Assembly: GCA_905183005.1 (NCBI GenBank)
Contig: CAJJDO010000056.1
Coordinates: 307,296-371,295, forward strand
Direction: 5' to 3'
Source: Paramecium pentaurelia
Taxonomy: Eukaryota; Ciliophora; Oligohymenophorea; Peniculida; Parameciidae
Length of the DNA stretch: 64,000 nt
Both the position numbers and the translations under genes were made by a program. The notes beneath the pieces were generated by a model. That model ran no database searches. It worked only from the letters and a program-made list of their open reading frames with translations, and was not told the DNA's origin. Positions within the stretch are counted from its first letter, which is position 1. Each line of letters opens with the position of its first letter. Shown piece after piece: positions 11,854-24,595 of this stretch.

Positions 11854-12904
11854 ATTGATTTAGGCCTTTATCTCTCATTTAATTATTTTATTTAAGTTTA
11901 TGTATAACTATTTCGAATCATTTAATGTAATTTTATTTTGCTCTTTTTACAAAATTGCTTTTAAATTTACTGAGTATAGAGTAAATTAAATAAAATAATT
12001 TAATATAGATAAATATCATTTTTTATTTTTTTAATTACTAGTTAATATAAAAATATTTAAATGGACTGCGGATTCTATCGTTAAAATATCAAAAAAAAAT
12101 AGCTAACCAAACTCTTCCTTAGAGGAAAATTACGTACGTTATTGTTTAGTGACTGAAGATTATTTAAAAGGATTCGAGAGTCAGTATAAATAGCCAAAAT
12201 AGATAAATAGTGGCTATTAATAGTAATAACCCTTCTAATAACAGTCGAATTATTCAGGAAACTACTCTTCTTAATCTAATTAGATATACTAACAACAATA
12301 ACCTTTCTAATAGCATAGGATATAACAATAATTATTTTATTAGCCACCAATTTAATACTACCCACCATACCAACAGGATAACTATCCATTATAATAATCT
12401 AGATCATAATTATAGAATTATTAAAACAGTAATCAAAAACTTCAAAGTTTAACATTTGCTGATTGGGTATGGCCGAAAGGTATAATACCATATAATATTG
12501 ATGAATCCTTTACATATCAGATGAGAAAAACCTTATAATGAGCAATTAACGAATTTGAATAAAAAACTCCTATTCAATTTGTTAAAATACGTAATCCTCG
12601 AGAATATAATCAATATGTAAAATATTATAAAAGCCGAATTAATTAGAGTTATGTATTATGGATTGGGAGATCATTATCTAGAAAAGAACATCCTGTTTAT
12701 ATAGATGATAAATTTCCTTATGGAACATATCTTCACAAAATAATGCATATTCTGGGCTTTAATCATGAATAATGTAGGTAGGATAGAGATAATTATGTCT
12801 CTGTATAATTTTCTGAAAAAGATTCTCTGAACCTAAAGTATTAATATGAAAAAAAGGGTTTTATGAAGAGTGATTATGATCCTCAATCGATTTTGCATTA
12901 CTAT
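11854..12904. repeat. Right copy of the 1051-bp duplicated overlap
   Basis: Repeats 10802-11852, then continues into unique sequence that completes the astacin-like domain. Confidence 0.9.
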
Positions 12905-14036
12905 TTAAATAAAAACATGATATCTAAAAGTGAATATAAGAATTATTAATTTGGATAAAGATCATAGTTAAGTGAAGGAGATATAAATGCCATTTAATTG
13001 GTTTATGGAAAAAGTTAATGTACTTTTGAAGATCTCATAATCAATCGAAGTACATTTTAAGATCTACTTAAAACAATTTTAATTTAAACTTAAAATGGTT
13101 TATTTAGGAGTGAAAAGAAAAAAATAGAAAAAGGGTGATAGCCTCCCATTAAGACAAACAAATTTGCTATCTACAAATAGAATAGATTGGCAGATGATGA
13201 TAATTAAGTTAACTAATAAATTATCTAAAAAGCAAATAAAATTTAGAAAAAACAATCAATTTTAATCTAACTAATTTTGAAGCATGGTCCTAAATTAGGT
13301 CAAGAATTCAGGACTATTTTTTGGTCTATAGAGTATCTCTCTTTAGATTTAGAAAGAAACTTTATATTGTTTAGAAAACGCTGCTTAAACTATATTGCAA
13401 ATTGTGCCATTCAAAATTAAGGGGTGAGAATTATTTAGAAATGGATTTAATCAGTAGGATTCCTTTAAGGAAACTTTTTTTTTCTTAACAAGGCTAATCT
13501 AGTCTAAGGGTCAAGCAATGCAACCCATTTTGAAAGAAAAAGTTTATTTTATTATTTATTTATGAGCTTCAAATATTGTTATAGATTATCGTTTAAAAAA
13601 AACTTAAAAAGATATTACTTTATCAGGTGAATAGCTTCTAAAAAGGCTCATTCAAGAACTTATTTTATACGTCATCAAAGATAAAATTCTGGTCTCTATC
13701 GGGAAATTTTCACCCAGAGATGCAAACAGAGTATTATCTTATGGTAGAATAAATTGCAAATCAGATAATGAGACTATCAATTCTTATTCATCTGGTATTA
13801 ATCTTAATTTGTATCTTATCATATTACAAGGTATATTTACTTAGAATTCAGATAACAATGTGTGGAAAGTAAAAATGATTCCTAAAATTAGTTTAACACC
13901 TGAAGGTTCATAATTAATATAATATAAATTAGATAATTCTAATTCAACTCTATTAGCTATATTCATAAACTCTATTTAGATCTAAATTTACTTAAATCTT
14001 ATAACTTAAGATTTTGATTTCTGCTTTGAATTTTGA
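12062..14036 (+). pseudogene. Gln-rich N-terminus + astacin (M12A) metalloprotease domain, degenerate
   Basis: One frame runs from about 12062. It starts with a Gln/Tyr/Pro/Ser-rich tract of about 90 residues (Gln mostly TAA/TAG), then an astacin domain: FADWVWPKGIIPYNID, FEQKTPIQFV, HKIMHILGFNH...RQDRDNYV, YDPQSILHYY and QLSEGDINAIQLVYG. These match the order of astacin blocks. The zinc site, normally HExxHxxGxxH, reads HKIMHILGFNH (12734-12766): the three His remain but the catalytic Glu is Lys, and the Met-turn has Leu for Met. TGA occurs in frame at 12539 (inside the domain) and 13136, and again near 13630. Coding-like sequence continues, partly in another frame, to TGA at 14034-14036. 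No clear start codon or signal peptide was found. It is a dead protease or pseudogene. The first part also appears at 11010-11852 through the overlap. Confidence 0.85.
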
Positions 14037-14876
14037 AATTCCCAGCTAGCAACAAGCTTTTTTTATTACTGTTCTTATAAAAAAAATAAAGCTATCATTA
14101 TATGAATGATTGTGTTTGATGATACAAGTTGATAGTAATATCTATTTGATAGAATTTTAAACATGCAGCCAACAAAATTTTTTTAGATCATTGCGAAATT
14201 TTTTTTTCTTATTTGTAAAGTCATCATAATATTCTAACAAACTAAATTTTATTTGACTCTTTTCCAAGACTAAATTGAAACAAAAAATAAAATAATTTGC
14301 AGATTTATATAACAAAAGTTTAAAAAATAAGAATAAAACAGAATATTTAAGTGAAATTTGGAAAATCTATTTGCTTAAAAATCAAGACAAAATATTAAAA
14401 TAAATATCAAAAAAATGTTTAAGTTCTTTATATTTGCATTAATAAGTGTCCTTCTTATTTTAGAATTGAAAAGAGTAAATTTTAATTCATGATAGTTCCC
14501 ATCTGCTTGAAAATTCAAACATCATCAATCTGATTCTACCCTAAATTATTGGTTATTTATAACCTTTCTTGTTGAAAGATGTCAATAATAAGAATCAATA
14601 TTGTAAAAGCTATGAATCAATAATAAAAGATTCGATTTTCATGCTTTTCACAACATTTCTTACTTATATTATAAAGGTTTTGAAGGGAAACTTTTTTTTG
14701 GAATGAGAATGTACTTTTTATTTTGAATATATTTATGTAGGTAAAAGTACTTCCTAAATCAATGATTTTTCAATTTCTTTTTTTTGTAATTTTATAATCC
14801 TATAAAACTAAAGTTAAAAATTAAAAATATGATATAATATTAGATGTAAATCTAAATTTTATGATATAATAATGCT
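14037..14876. other. AT-rich intergenic stretch
   Basis: AT-rich DNA between the 3' end of the astacin-like pseudogene and the convergent 3' end of the TPR gene. No gene or repeat recognised. Confidence 0.5.
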
Positions 14877-17671
14877 TCATAACTTTTATAGCTATTTCTC
14901 TACATAATCTTTCTAATCTGATCCTTTTTCCAATGCAGCCATATATAATTCATTAGCTTCATTTTTGTTTCCTAATTCAAATAGCGAATCAGCTTATATT
15001 TAATTAAGAATTGCATACCTTTTAGCCTTAATACTAGAGGATTAATATAAATTGAAAGAGCTTAATCGTAACATAAAATAGCATCTTTGTATTTCTTTAA
15101 TTTATGTAATGCAACTCCTAAATTAAAACATAAGATACCTTTTTTAATCCATGCAGAACCATCTTTAGAATTAATTTAGATAGCTTATTCGTAACACTCA
15201 AAAGCTTTATTGTATTTCTGTAAATTATATAATGCAAAACCTAAATAATAGTAGTTTAAATTAGTTACCCTTATCTCTCCATGCTATATCGCATTAAGGA
15301 TTAATTTGAATAACTTGGTCATAACACTCAATGGCTTCAGTAAATTTTTGTAATTTACTTAAAGTTTAGCCTATAAGAAAAAAAAAATTATTACCCTTAT
15401 TAATCCATGCTGAATCATTTTTAGGGTTATTATATATAGCTTTGCTGTAACAGTCATTAGCTTCTTTATATTTTTGAAGTTTATTTAAAGCCTAACCTAA
15501 CATATACAGCTTAACAATTGGTTACCCTTATTTATATATGCAGATTCAAAGTAATGATTAATTAAGATAGCTTTGTCGTAACACTCAATAGCATCTTAGT
15601 ATTTCTGTAAATTATGTAAGGTAAGCCCTAATTAATAGTAGTTTAAATTATTTACCCTTATCATTCCATGCTTGTTCACATTTAGGATTAATTAAGAGAA
15701 CTTTTTCATAGCACTCAATAGCTTCCTAGTATTAGCATAATTTATCTAAAACTTAACCTAAAAAATAAATGATTGAAAAATTTGTTACCCTTATTAATAT
15801 ATGCAAGATCAAATTAAGGATTAAATAAAATAGCTTTTTCATAACACTCCATAGCTTATTCATATTTCTGTAATTTACTTAAAGCCTAACCTAAATAGTA
15901 ATGTTTAAAAATTAAATACCCTTATTGACCCATGTTTAATCACATATAGGATTAATTAAGGCAGCCTTGTGGTAATACTCATTAGCTTCTTAGAATTAAA
16001 ATAATTTTTCTAATGCTAGACCTAAATCAAAATAATTAAAATAAATTACCCTTATTCAACCATGTCTAATTATTATTCGGATTAATGAAGATAGCTTTAT
16101 CGTAACAAAAAATAGCTTCTTAGTATTTCCGTACATTTTGTAATGCAAGACCTAAATAATAATAATTATTTAACATTACTTACCTTTACTAATCCATGCA
16201 GAATCTTATTAAGGATTAATTAAGAGAACTTTATCATAATAATCAATAGCTTCTTAGTATTAATATAATTTATCTAACGCAAGACCTAAATAATATAGGT
16301 TTACAAATTACTTACCCTTATGATACAATGCATAACTATTTCTAGGATTAATTAAGATTGCTTTGTTGAAACAAGCAATAGCATCTTTGTATTTTCGTAA
16401 ATTATGTAAGGCAAGACCTAAATAATGGTTACAAATTATTTACCTTTATTAATCCATGCAGAATCACATCTAGGACTAATTAAGATAGCTTTATCGTAAC
16501 ATTCAATTGCTTCTAAGTATTTCCGTAAATTATTTAATATAAGACCTAATTAATAGTAGTTTAAATTATTTACCCTTATCATTCCATGCTTGATCACATT
16601 AAGGATTAATTAAGAGAACTTTTTCATAGCACTCAATAGCTTCCTAGTATTAACATAATTTATCTAATGCAAGACCTAAATTAAAATGCTTTTCAAATTA
16701 CTTACCCTTATTACTCCATGCAGAATGATTTTAAGGATTATTTAAGATAGCTTGGTTGCAACATTCAATTGCCTCTTAGTATTTCTGTAATTTATTTAAT
16801 GTAAAACCTAAATAATAACCCTTAAAAAATTATTACCCTTATTATTCCATGCAGTATAATACAAAGGATTAATTAAGATAGCTTTGTCGTAGCACTCAAT
16901 GGCTTCTAAGTATTTCTCATAATTATGTAATGCAAAACCTAAATAATAATTCTTAAAACATTATTACCCTTATTATTCCATGCGATATAATATAAAGGAT
17001 TAATTAAGATAGCTTTGTCGTAACATTAAATGGCTTCTTAGTATTTCTATTAGTTTTGTAATGCAAAACCTAAAATTTTAATATAAGCTAGCACCTTCAT
17101 TTAATAATCTATTAACTTCTTTAACATTTTACTGTTATACATCATCACTCACCTGATTAATTTCTTTTTACTAGCCTGAATTCTAAACAACAATTTCTTC
17201 TGGTACCATCTTCTTTATTGTATCTAGAATAATATTCAATTTTAATATTTGTTTCTCTATAATAATTATTAAATAAACACATATGTAATTTTCTTTTTCC
17301 TTTGAGTAAAGCTGCTTTATTATGTGAATTTAAGACTTAAAACTCAAATAATCTTGGTTCAAAAGTTGATGAGGCATAATTTCTAATAACTTAATATCCT
17401 AATCCATTTTTTTTTAAATGTGTTCAAAAAATTTCTAAAATTGTTTTGAGATTTCTTAGAAGTATATCTTTGATTGATTGCATTTTTGAATTAATTCATT
17501 TATTAATTCGATCATTTTAGTGAATCGAATACAATCATTAAAATGTTCTAAATGAGTTGAACTTAAACATTCATAACAGTATTGACTTGCATTTTAACAA
17601 TTCTGATTCAAACAAAATCCAATTATTTCTTCATTTTCATGGGTAACATATTTACACTTAAAGATTTCCAT
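14877..17671 (-). CDS. B-box-like zinc finger + 17-unit TPR protein, 17 tiny introns
   Basis: ATG at 17671, TGA at 14877-14879. Removing 17 introns of 21-32 nt leaves exactly 774 codons (773 aa). The first exon (17671-17095) encodes a B-box-like zinc module (C6, H11, C20, C25, C32, C35, H40, H43) and a helical region of about 140 residues. Then come 16 TPR units, almost all 34 residues, such as ALHNYEKYLEAIECYDKAI, and a final half-unit with a short tail. Every TPR unit is its own exon of 102 nt. Each intron interrupts the Gly codon of the NKG-type end of a unit after its first base (phase 1), first intron 17070-17094. Introns are GTA...TAG except the first (GTG start) and the last (AAG end). 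The protein is probably a cytosolic scaffold binding partners through the TPR solenoid; the zinc module may mediate interaction. It is intact, with no internal TGA. Confidence 0.95.
15000..17069 (-). repeat. Tandem array of TPR exon + intron units (about 130 bp each)
   Basis: Sixteen direct repeats, each a 102-nt TPR exon plus a 21-32-nt intron. Two introns, at 16546-16573 and 15628-15655, are identical, and the exons beside them encode nearly identical TPRs, indicating recent copying of blocks seven units apart. The repeats carry introns at the same codon, so the array grew by duplication of exon and intron together. Confidence 0.95.
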
Positions 17672-17876
17672 TTTTTAATCTAAATAAATAAAAATAATTA
17701 ATAAATCTAATATACCATAAATTAAGAATATAAATTACATTAATAATATGAAATCAATTATTGATTTAATTAAGCCAATGAACCATTATGTGGAATTAAT
17801 AGTTTAAGTAACACCACCAACTTTTTTGCAATTTACTAATAAACTAATTATTTTTTCGAAAAATTCAAATTATAAA

Positions 17877-18452
17877 TCAAAAATAATCGATTAATAAAAC
17901 TAAATTAATTTTTGCAAAAGATAATATAAACTATTTGATTCCATATTAACATGACGAATTGGTAAAATATACTAGAATTAATTTGGCAAATTTAAATTTT
18001 ATAATATTTATTGTAAAGTCAAACTTATTAAAAAATAAAAATTCCAAGATTTTAGTGATTTGCTTATAAGCTGATTTTTGGTGCATCTATTTATCATTAT
18101 CATCTAATGAAAAAGAATAAATCTAAGAAAAAGTCTTTGTCAAAAATTTCATATTACTATATTATTTTGGAGAAAGTTTAATGAAGCCAGAAGTTAGATT
18201 CATGTAGGGTCCAAGGATGTGAATCCACATCAAAGCATTATATTTGGAAGGGACTTTGAGATATTAAGTATGCCAAGTTCTTTTGTACAGCTTTGGAAGA
18301 GGCAGCTATCTTTGTTTCTTAGAAATGAAGTCAGGTGGATTGGCTGTCTGTAAAAGCTTCAGCTCTAGAGACATCGTAACTTTTGGATCAGTTCCATAAA
18401 ACTAAGTTATATGAACCGAGTCATATACTTGTGTCTGAATTATCAGATTCAT
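17877..18452 (-). CDS. Hypothetical protein, 191 aa, GC-richer N-terminal half
   Basis: An open frame runs from ATG at 18452 to TGA at 17877-17879. The first 95 codons lie in a distinctly GC-richer patch (about 18180-18450) and look like protein (for example MSLELKLLQTANPPDF and SKYNALMWIHILGPY). The rest is Phe/Ile/Lys-rich and may be read-through into non-coding DNA. It ends about 200 nt before the start of the TPR gene on the same strand. I recognise no family; it may be a gene fragment. Confidence 0.35.
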
Positions 18453-18773
18453 CCGTGCTATGAATATAAATTAAGAGTTCTTTGTTCTTAGACCTTATTT
18501 TTAGGAATTTAAATTCAAATGAAATACACCTTATCAATGATGCATAACAGAAAGGCACTAATAAAGTCACAGATTTTGGATAGAAATCTTAATTTAAATC
18601 ATATGTGATTTGATATTATATTTAAAATATTAAATATATTAGATATTGAAATATTCAAAGTTGAAAAAATTATAATGCATTTTGATTCTTTAACAAATAA
18701 TATAATGAATTAAATTTTAAAATAGATGAAATTAACTGTTAATAATGTTGCACATGATGCTTTTGATTTAATA

Positions 18774-21450
18774 TCATGAAAATTCAATTTGGCTATTCAA
18801 AATACAACTTCCTCTTTCTTTGAATAAATATCGCAAATCTCTGCCTTAATGATTATGAAATTCTCCTTTAAAAATGAGAGCTCCATATGCTTCAAAATGG
18901 ATATATTGGGCTATACGTAAAATAGTAACAACATGGTTTACTAAATAAAATCAAATAAATACCACCTTCTAAAAATTAATTTTATTAAACTGATGTTTTG
19001 AATTGATCTTATACATCCATAATACTTTTATATTAAGGAAGAATTTATGTTCCTGTATTGATTTCCCACAAGCGAATAGATTAATCATCACTCCCAGATG
19101 CAAATATATTGCCTCCAGAAGAGAAGCATATTGATTGAATCCATTTACTATGACCATATAATTGAAATTTTTATTGGCCTTTTTAAACATCCCATAAACG
19201 GATAGAGAGATCTCCACTACCAGATGCCAATGTGGCTCCATTTGGAGAGAAGCATATTGATAATACTCTACTACTATGGCCATTTAAGTTAGATTTATGT
19301 TTTCCAGTCTTAACATCCCAAAAACGAATTGACTTATCATAACTACACGATGCTAATATAGCACCATCAGGAGAGAAGCACACTTATGGTACATAATCAG
19401 CATGACCATATAATTTAAATTTTGACTATCCTGTCTAAACATTCCATAAACGGATTGACTTGTCATCACTACCAGATGCTAATGCAGTACCATCTGGAGA
19501 AAAGCATACTGATCGGACACTATTACCATGACCATACAATTTCAGCTTCAAATGTCCTGTCTTAACATCCCAAAAACGAATAGATTCGTCATCGCTACCA
19601 GATGCTAATGCAGTACCATCTGGAGAGAAGCAAACCGACCAGACTCTCTCACTATGACCGTCTAATTTGAATATTTATTATCCTTTCTGAACATCCCATA
19701 AACGGATTGAATTGTCATCACTACCTGATGCTAATGCAGTACCATCGGGAGAAAAGCATATTGATCTGATATCACTCCTATGCCCATCTAATTAAAATTT
19801 TTATTTTTCTGTCTTTAAATCCCATAAAAGAATAAAAAAATCTCCACTACCTGATGCTAATGTAGCGCCATCTGGAGAGAAGCATAATGAATTGACAGAA
19901 TCTTTATGACCTTCTAATTTGAATTCTTATTGTCCTGACTTTACATCCCATAAACGGATAGACTTATCTGCACTACAGGATGCTAATGTAGTACCATCAG
20001 AAGAGTAGCATAAATATTGAACTCTATTAATATGGCCATCTAATTTGATTTGTTACTATCCAGTCTAAACATTCCATATACGAATAGAATTGTCATCACT
20101 ACCAGATGCTAATGCAGTACCATCAGGAGAAAAGCATACTGATAGGACACTATTACTATGACCATACAAATTCAGCTTCAATTGTCCTGTCTTAACATCC
20201 CAAAAACGAATAGAATTGTCATCACTACCAGAAGCTAATGCAGTACCATCTGGAGAGAAGCAAACCGACCAGACTCTCCCACTATGACCGTCTAATTTGA
20301 ATATTTATTATCCTTTCTGAACATCCCATAAACGGATTGACTTGTCATCACTACCAGATGCTAATGTAGTACCATCAGGAGAGAAGCTTACTGATTGAAC
20401 TCTACCACTATGTCCTTCTAAAATTAGGCTTTATATTCCTTTCTTTACATCCCATAAACTAATTGACTTATTTGAACCACCAGAAGCTAGTATTTTACCA
20501 TCAGGAGAGAAGCTTAATGAATTTACAATTTAGTTATGGCATTTTAATTTACATAGTTTTTTTCCTGTCTTAACATTACTTAAAAAAATAAAACCATCCT
20601 GATTACCAGATGCTAAAGTAAGGCCATTAGGAGAAACGCATATTGATTAGGCATCATATTAATGACCAAATAATTACGTTATTTTTCTTCCTGTTCTTAC
20701 ATTCCATAATTTTATAGATTTATCTTTACTACAAGAAACTAATTAAGTACCGTCAGATGAGAAGCAAATGGATCGGACATAATCATTATGGCCATCGAGT
20801 TAAAGTAACTCCTGTATTTTTAAATTATTCCATTTACAATTAAATAATAAAGCTCCATTCAAATTTGCTCCACTTATGTCTACATTTGAAAATTCAGATC
20901 CACTCAAATTACACTAAAGTAAATTTGCTCCAATCAAAGAAGTATCTTTAATCCTGATGTTTTCAAAGGATTGCTATTTAAAATTAACTTTCATTTCAAC
21001 TAATAAATTAAGTGAATTTGATCCGCACCTTATCAATTTATTATCTAGAGCTGTTAGGTTAACTAAAAATAAAAAAAATTCCCTGATCTTTTAATTCTCT
21101 TATATTTTCTTAATTAGTTCTTGTCTAGTTTCTCTGTAAGTTTCTTCAGAATAATTATTTTCATTAAAATCATGATCCAATATTGTTTAGATTAGGTTAG
21201 TAATCTTCTAAATGTTAGATTTTCCTAGTAATAGCTATTATTCCTTTTCAACAAATTATAAATTTTTCATCTACAAAAAATATTATTCATAATGCTTTTC
21301 ATTGTCAGGTTTTGAAAGAAATTCTAGACAATCAGAAATTTTTTCTCTTCTCAATATATCAATGATCACCCTGTAAAATGAATCATCGATGTCTTTAGAT
21401 TAAGCTAAAACTTCATACAAATCATCTTTCTTTTTAAAAGTGCAAGACAT
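18774..21450 (-). CDS. Pentapeptide + 14-blade WD40 protein, 884 aa
   Basis: ATG at 21450, one 22-nt GTA...TAG intron at 18941-18962, TGA at 18774-18776; spliced length is 885 codons. Residues 1-155 are a mostly helical N-terminal domain shared with the paralogues in this window. Residues 160-210 are pentapeptide-like repeats (IGANLLQCNLSGSEFSNVDI, then SGANLNGA). About 217-805 are 14 WD40 repeats of 42 residues with the usual GH...SVCFSPDG...LASGSDDxSIRLWDV pattern, enough for two seven-bladed propellers. The intron lies just before a conserved C-terminal domain (TILRIAQ...EAYGALIFKGEF...LFKERGSCIL). Repeats 5-6 and 10-11 are nearly identical. It is probably a scaffold or regulatory protein; substrate unknown. 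The family is characteristic of Paramecium. There is no internal TGA, and the gene appears intact. Confidence 0.95.
19481..20390 (-). repeat. Internal duplication of WD40 repeats (630-bp offset)
   Basis: The stretch about 19481-19760 is nearly identical to about 20111-20390, an offset of 630 nt, exactly five 126-nt WD40 units. This indicates a recent internal duplication or gene conversion that keeps the propeller repeats homogeneous. Confidence 0.8.
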
Positions 21451-23203
21451 TTAACTTATTTAAAATAAATATTGATTATTATAAAAGCGAGTGAATTTTA
21501 CCTCAAATTAAACATTTAATAAAACAAAACAAGAAAAGTAGGATTATATTTAATATCATTAAATACTTTAATAAAAGTGTATAGAATCATCCAGCATCCA
21601 TCAAAGAGTTAAATTATTACAATAAATGCTTTGGAATTATTCGAAAAGAAATTTTATTTATATAAAAATACCGATACTATTAGCATACTATAAGAATTAT
21701 TTTGAGTTTAAATAAAGAAATTTGATAAGTGAATTAAGTAAAACGAATGTAAATTAGATTCTCCAAAATCAATAAAAAATTTTCTTACATTATATATATG
21801 ATTTCTATTTAAATTAATAAAATAACATTTTTTAATACAGCATTCATTTTGAATTACTTTGAGACCTACTAGGTCTTCATTTTTTTATCGTAATTTTTCA
21901 ATTTACCTATTTTAATCTTCCTCTAAGAAATCAAACACTTACAAATATTATAATTATTAGTCACATGAAAAAAGAATTTACATTGTTTCATTCCGAATAT
22001 AAATATTTTGAATAAAGAAAATCAGAATCAATAAATTGTTTATTGGAAAAATAACTTATCTTATAACCTTAACTTAATAAATATAGAATAAATATACTAT
22101 TAGTTTTTTCATTATCTCCTATTGTATCAATCACAGATAACTGTTTATTTAAAATTATTTTTTCCAAAATTAGTTCATATAAAAATATTTTTGAAGTGTT
22201 TAATTATTTAGAAATGAATATTGATTCATTTACACTATTATATTTAAATTAAATTATTTTTTTTATTTTCTTATGAATTTAATTTTTTTTTTAAATTGTT
22301 CTATTATATGGCTATCATTTTGCAACTAAGATATTTCACAGATGTTTTTTTCAACTTAGATAAAGATGAAGTTTCAATGAATAACAAAGGGCAATAAGTT
22401 AGTTTTAAACTTAATTTTTTTCCAATCTTCGTAATCACTTGTAAATTCAAACCTAAATTTCTTTCTCTTTAATTAATAGATTTACACACCAATTCTAAAT
22501 TTTCAAATCAGAAACATAAATTTCATTACTAATTGTTTAATTATCATAGTTTTTTATTTTAACTTGAGGTTGCTTTTAACAAAATGATATTATGAAAAGA
22601 AATTGAGTTCTAGATTTGAAGCTTTAATTTTTTCTTAGCTATTTATTTGATAAAGAAATACTTTTGCAAACAATCTTAACTTGCCATATTATGATTAATA
22701 TGAAAAATCTTGACACCTTAATATTTCAATCAAATTATTAAAATGAATTTAAATATTAACTTCCTTAAATTTTTTGAAAAGTAAAGATCTTTAGTTAATC
22801 TCAAATTTAATCAACCTTGAATAATTATTAAAGTTTCCTTATTATTATTTTATTAAATATCTGCTTTCAGAATTGCTCATTATTTAAACACGGAGTTGAT
22901 ATTTCATCATCATTCTTAGATATTGTAACTTATATATATATTAAAGCAATATCAGCCATACAAAAATCTTATATTGCGAAGGATTCATTAAATTTATTTT
23001 GAAAATAGATGTTTAGACTAAATAATGTAAATAATTAAATTCTCAAAAATTTAATCTTAAAATTGAATGATAGTATGATTCTTAAGGAAGCACTCAGAAC
23101 TTAAAAACAAAAAGAGGAGATAAAATAAAAGAAACCAGAACCAAGTACCTTTATATAAGAAAAATAATTGCAGTTTAACATATTTAGTTTTACTAGATTA
23201 TAA
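21451..23203. other. AT-rich intergenic stretch
   Basis: About 1.75 kb of AT-rich DNA between two WD40 loci in the same orientation. No gene, RNA or repeat recognised. Confidence 0.5.
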
Positions 23204-24595
23204 TCACATTTGCTTTTCTAAAAATTGATTTTAGCCTTCGAATAAATAGGAGCCTTTTTATTTTAAGAGTAATCCTAAATCAATACCTAATTGATTCATA
23301 AAATATCCATTAAAAATCAGAGCTCCTTCTGCTTAAAATATAAGTTTTTGAGAAATAAGAAGAATTGTAATTGGTGTGGTAGCTAATAAAATTAGAAATT
23401 AATACTATTATGGAATAATGAATTAGCTTAATGAGGTAATTTTAATTAGGCAAGAATATCCTTTAAATTTTTATCCGAGTCTAGGATTTAATATCCTGTC
23501 TTAAAATCCCATAAGCGGATATAACAATCTTTACCACTATTAAGAATACCCCTATAAGATGCTAATAAAGTACCATCAGGTGAAAAGCATACTGAATTTA
23601 CAAAACTATCATGACCCTCCAATTTGGCTATTTATTATCCTGTCTAAACGTGCCATATACGGATAGACTTATCATCACTACCAGATGCTAATGTGGCACT
23701 ATCAGAAGAAAAGCAAAACGAATTGACAAGACTAGTATGCCCACATAATTTCAATTTAAATTTTCTGGTTATAAGATTCCATAATTTGATATGCTTATCA
23801 TCACTACCAGATGCTAATGTAGTACCATCAGGAGAGAAACAAACTGATTGAACATGATTGTTATAACATTTTAATATTGCATCTTATCTTCGTGTTTAAA
23901 CATTCCATAAAACGAATGGAACCATCTCCAAAACTGGATGCTAATGTAGAACTATCTGGAGAGAAGCATACTGACCAAACCGCACCACCATTGGCATATA
24001 ATTGATGCAATTGATTTATTTTATATTTTTCCATTTTCAATTAAATAATTATGCCCCATTCAAGTTCATTCTGCTTATACATACATTTTCGAAATAAGAT
24101 CCGCTCAAATTGCATCTTACAAAGTTCGCTCCAATCAAAGAAGTGTTTTTGATCTTGATGTTTTCAAAGCTTTTTTTTGTAAGATCAATCTTCCTTTCAA
24201 TTAATAAATTTAATGAATTAGATCCACTTTAGATGAATTAGTTATCCAAAGATGTAAACTGAAGTAAAAATTATAAAGATTTGATGATCTTCTAATCCTC
24301 TTTTATATTTTCCTTTAAACTTTGTCTCGTTTGCAAATAGATTTCAGTGGAATAGTCATTTTAATTAAAATCATGGTCTCTTATTTATTTGAGAATATTA
24401 ATTATTATCTTAATGTTATTTGTTACTACATTTAACTTCTAATCTTTATCAACATCTTCTTGTTATAGATATCCTAAACTATCTGAATATTTTCTTTTCT
24501 AAATATTTCAATTATCACACTGAATATTTATTCATTAACATCTTTAACATTAGATAAAATCTCCGATAGATCTTCTCTCTTTTCATTAGTGCATT
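23204..24595 (-). pseudogene. Pentapeptide + WD40 protein pseudogene
   Basis: A paralogue of the gene at 18774-21450 on the same strand. The order is the same: N-terminal helical domain (EILSNVKDVNEQIFSVIIEI), pentapeptide region (GANFVRCNLSGSYFENV), four to five WD40 repeats, a 23-nt GTA...TAG intron at 23383-23405 at the homologous position, and the C-terminal domain (AEGALIFNGYF) ending at TGA 23204-23206. Damage: the start region lacks bases relative to the paralogue so ATG and coding frame disagree; a frameshift occurs shortly after in the N-terminal domain; TGA at 24037-24039 replaces the Cys of LFNCKW; two more frameshifts flank the first WD40 repeat. It is also much shorter than the paralogue. 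The first part (24361-24595) is repeated at 25288-25522 by the contig overlap. Confidence 0.9.

Noticed and set aside
10802..12904. Tandem duplication of the astacin gene
   Set aside because: Exact identity on both sides of a single N, with the left copy ending at the N, indicates unmerged contig overlap.
15000..17069. Regularly spaced near-identical 28-nt elements, CRISPR-like at first sight
   Set aside because: They are introns between TPR exons; the spacers are 102-nt coding units, and the organism is a eukaryote.
18969..19283. Minus-strand open frame starting MAIVVEYYQ
   Set aside because: Out-of-frame reading of WD40 repeats; the repeat frame gives the conserved WD40 motifs.
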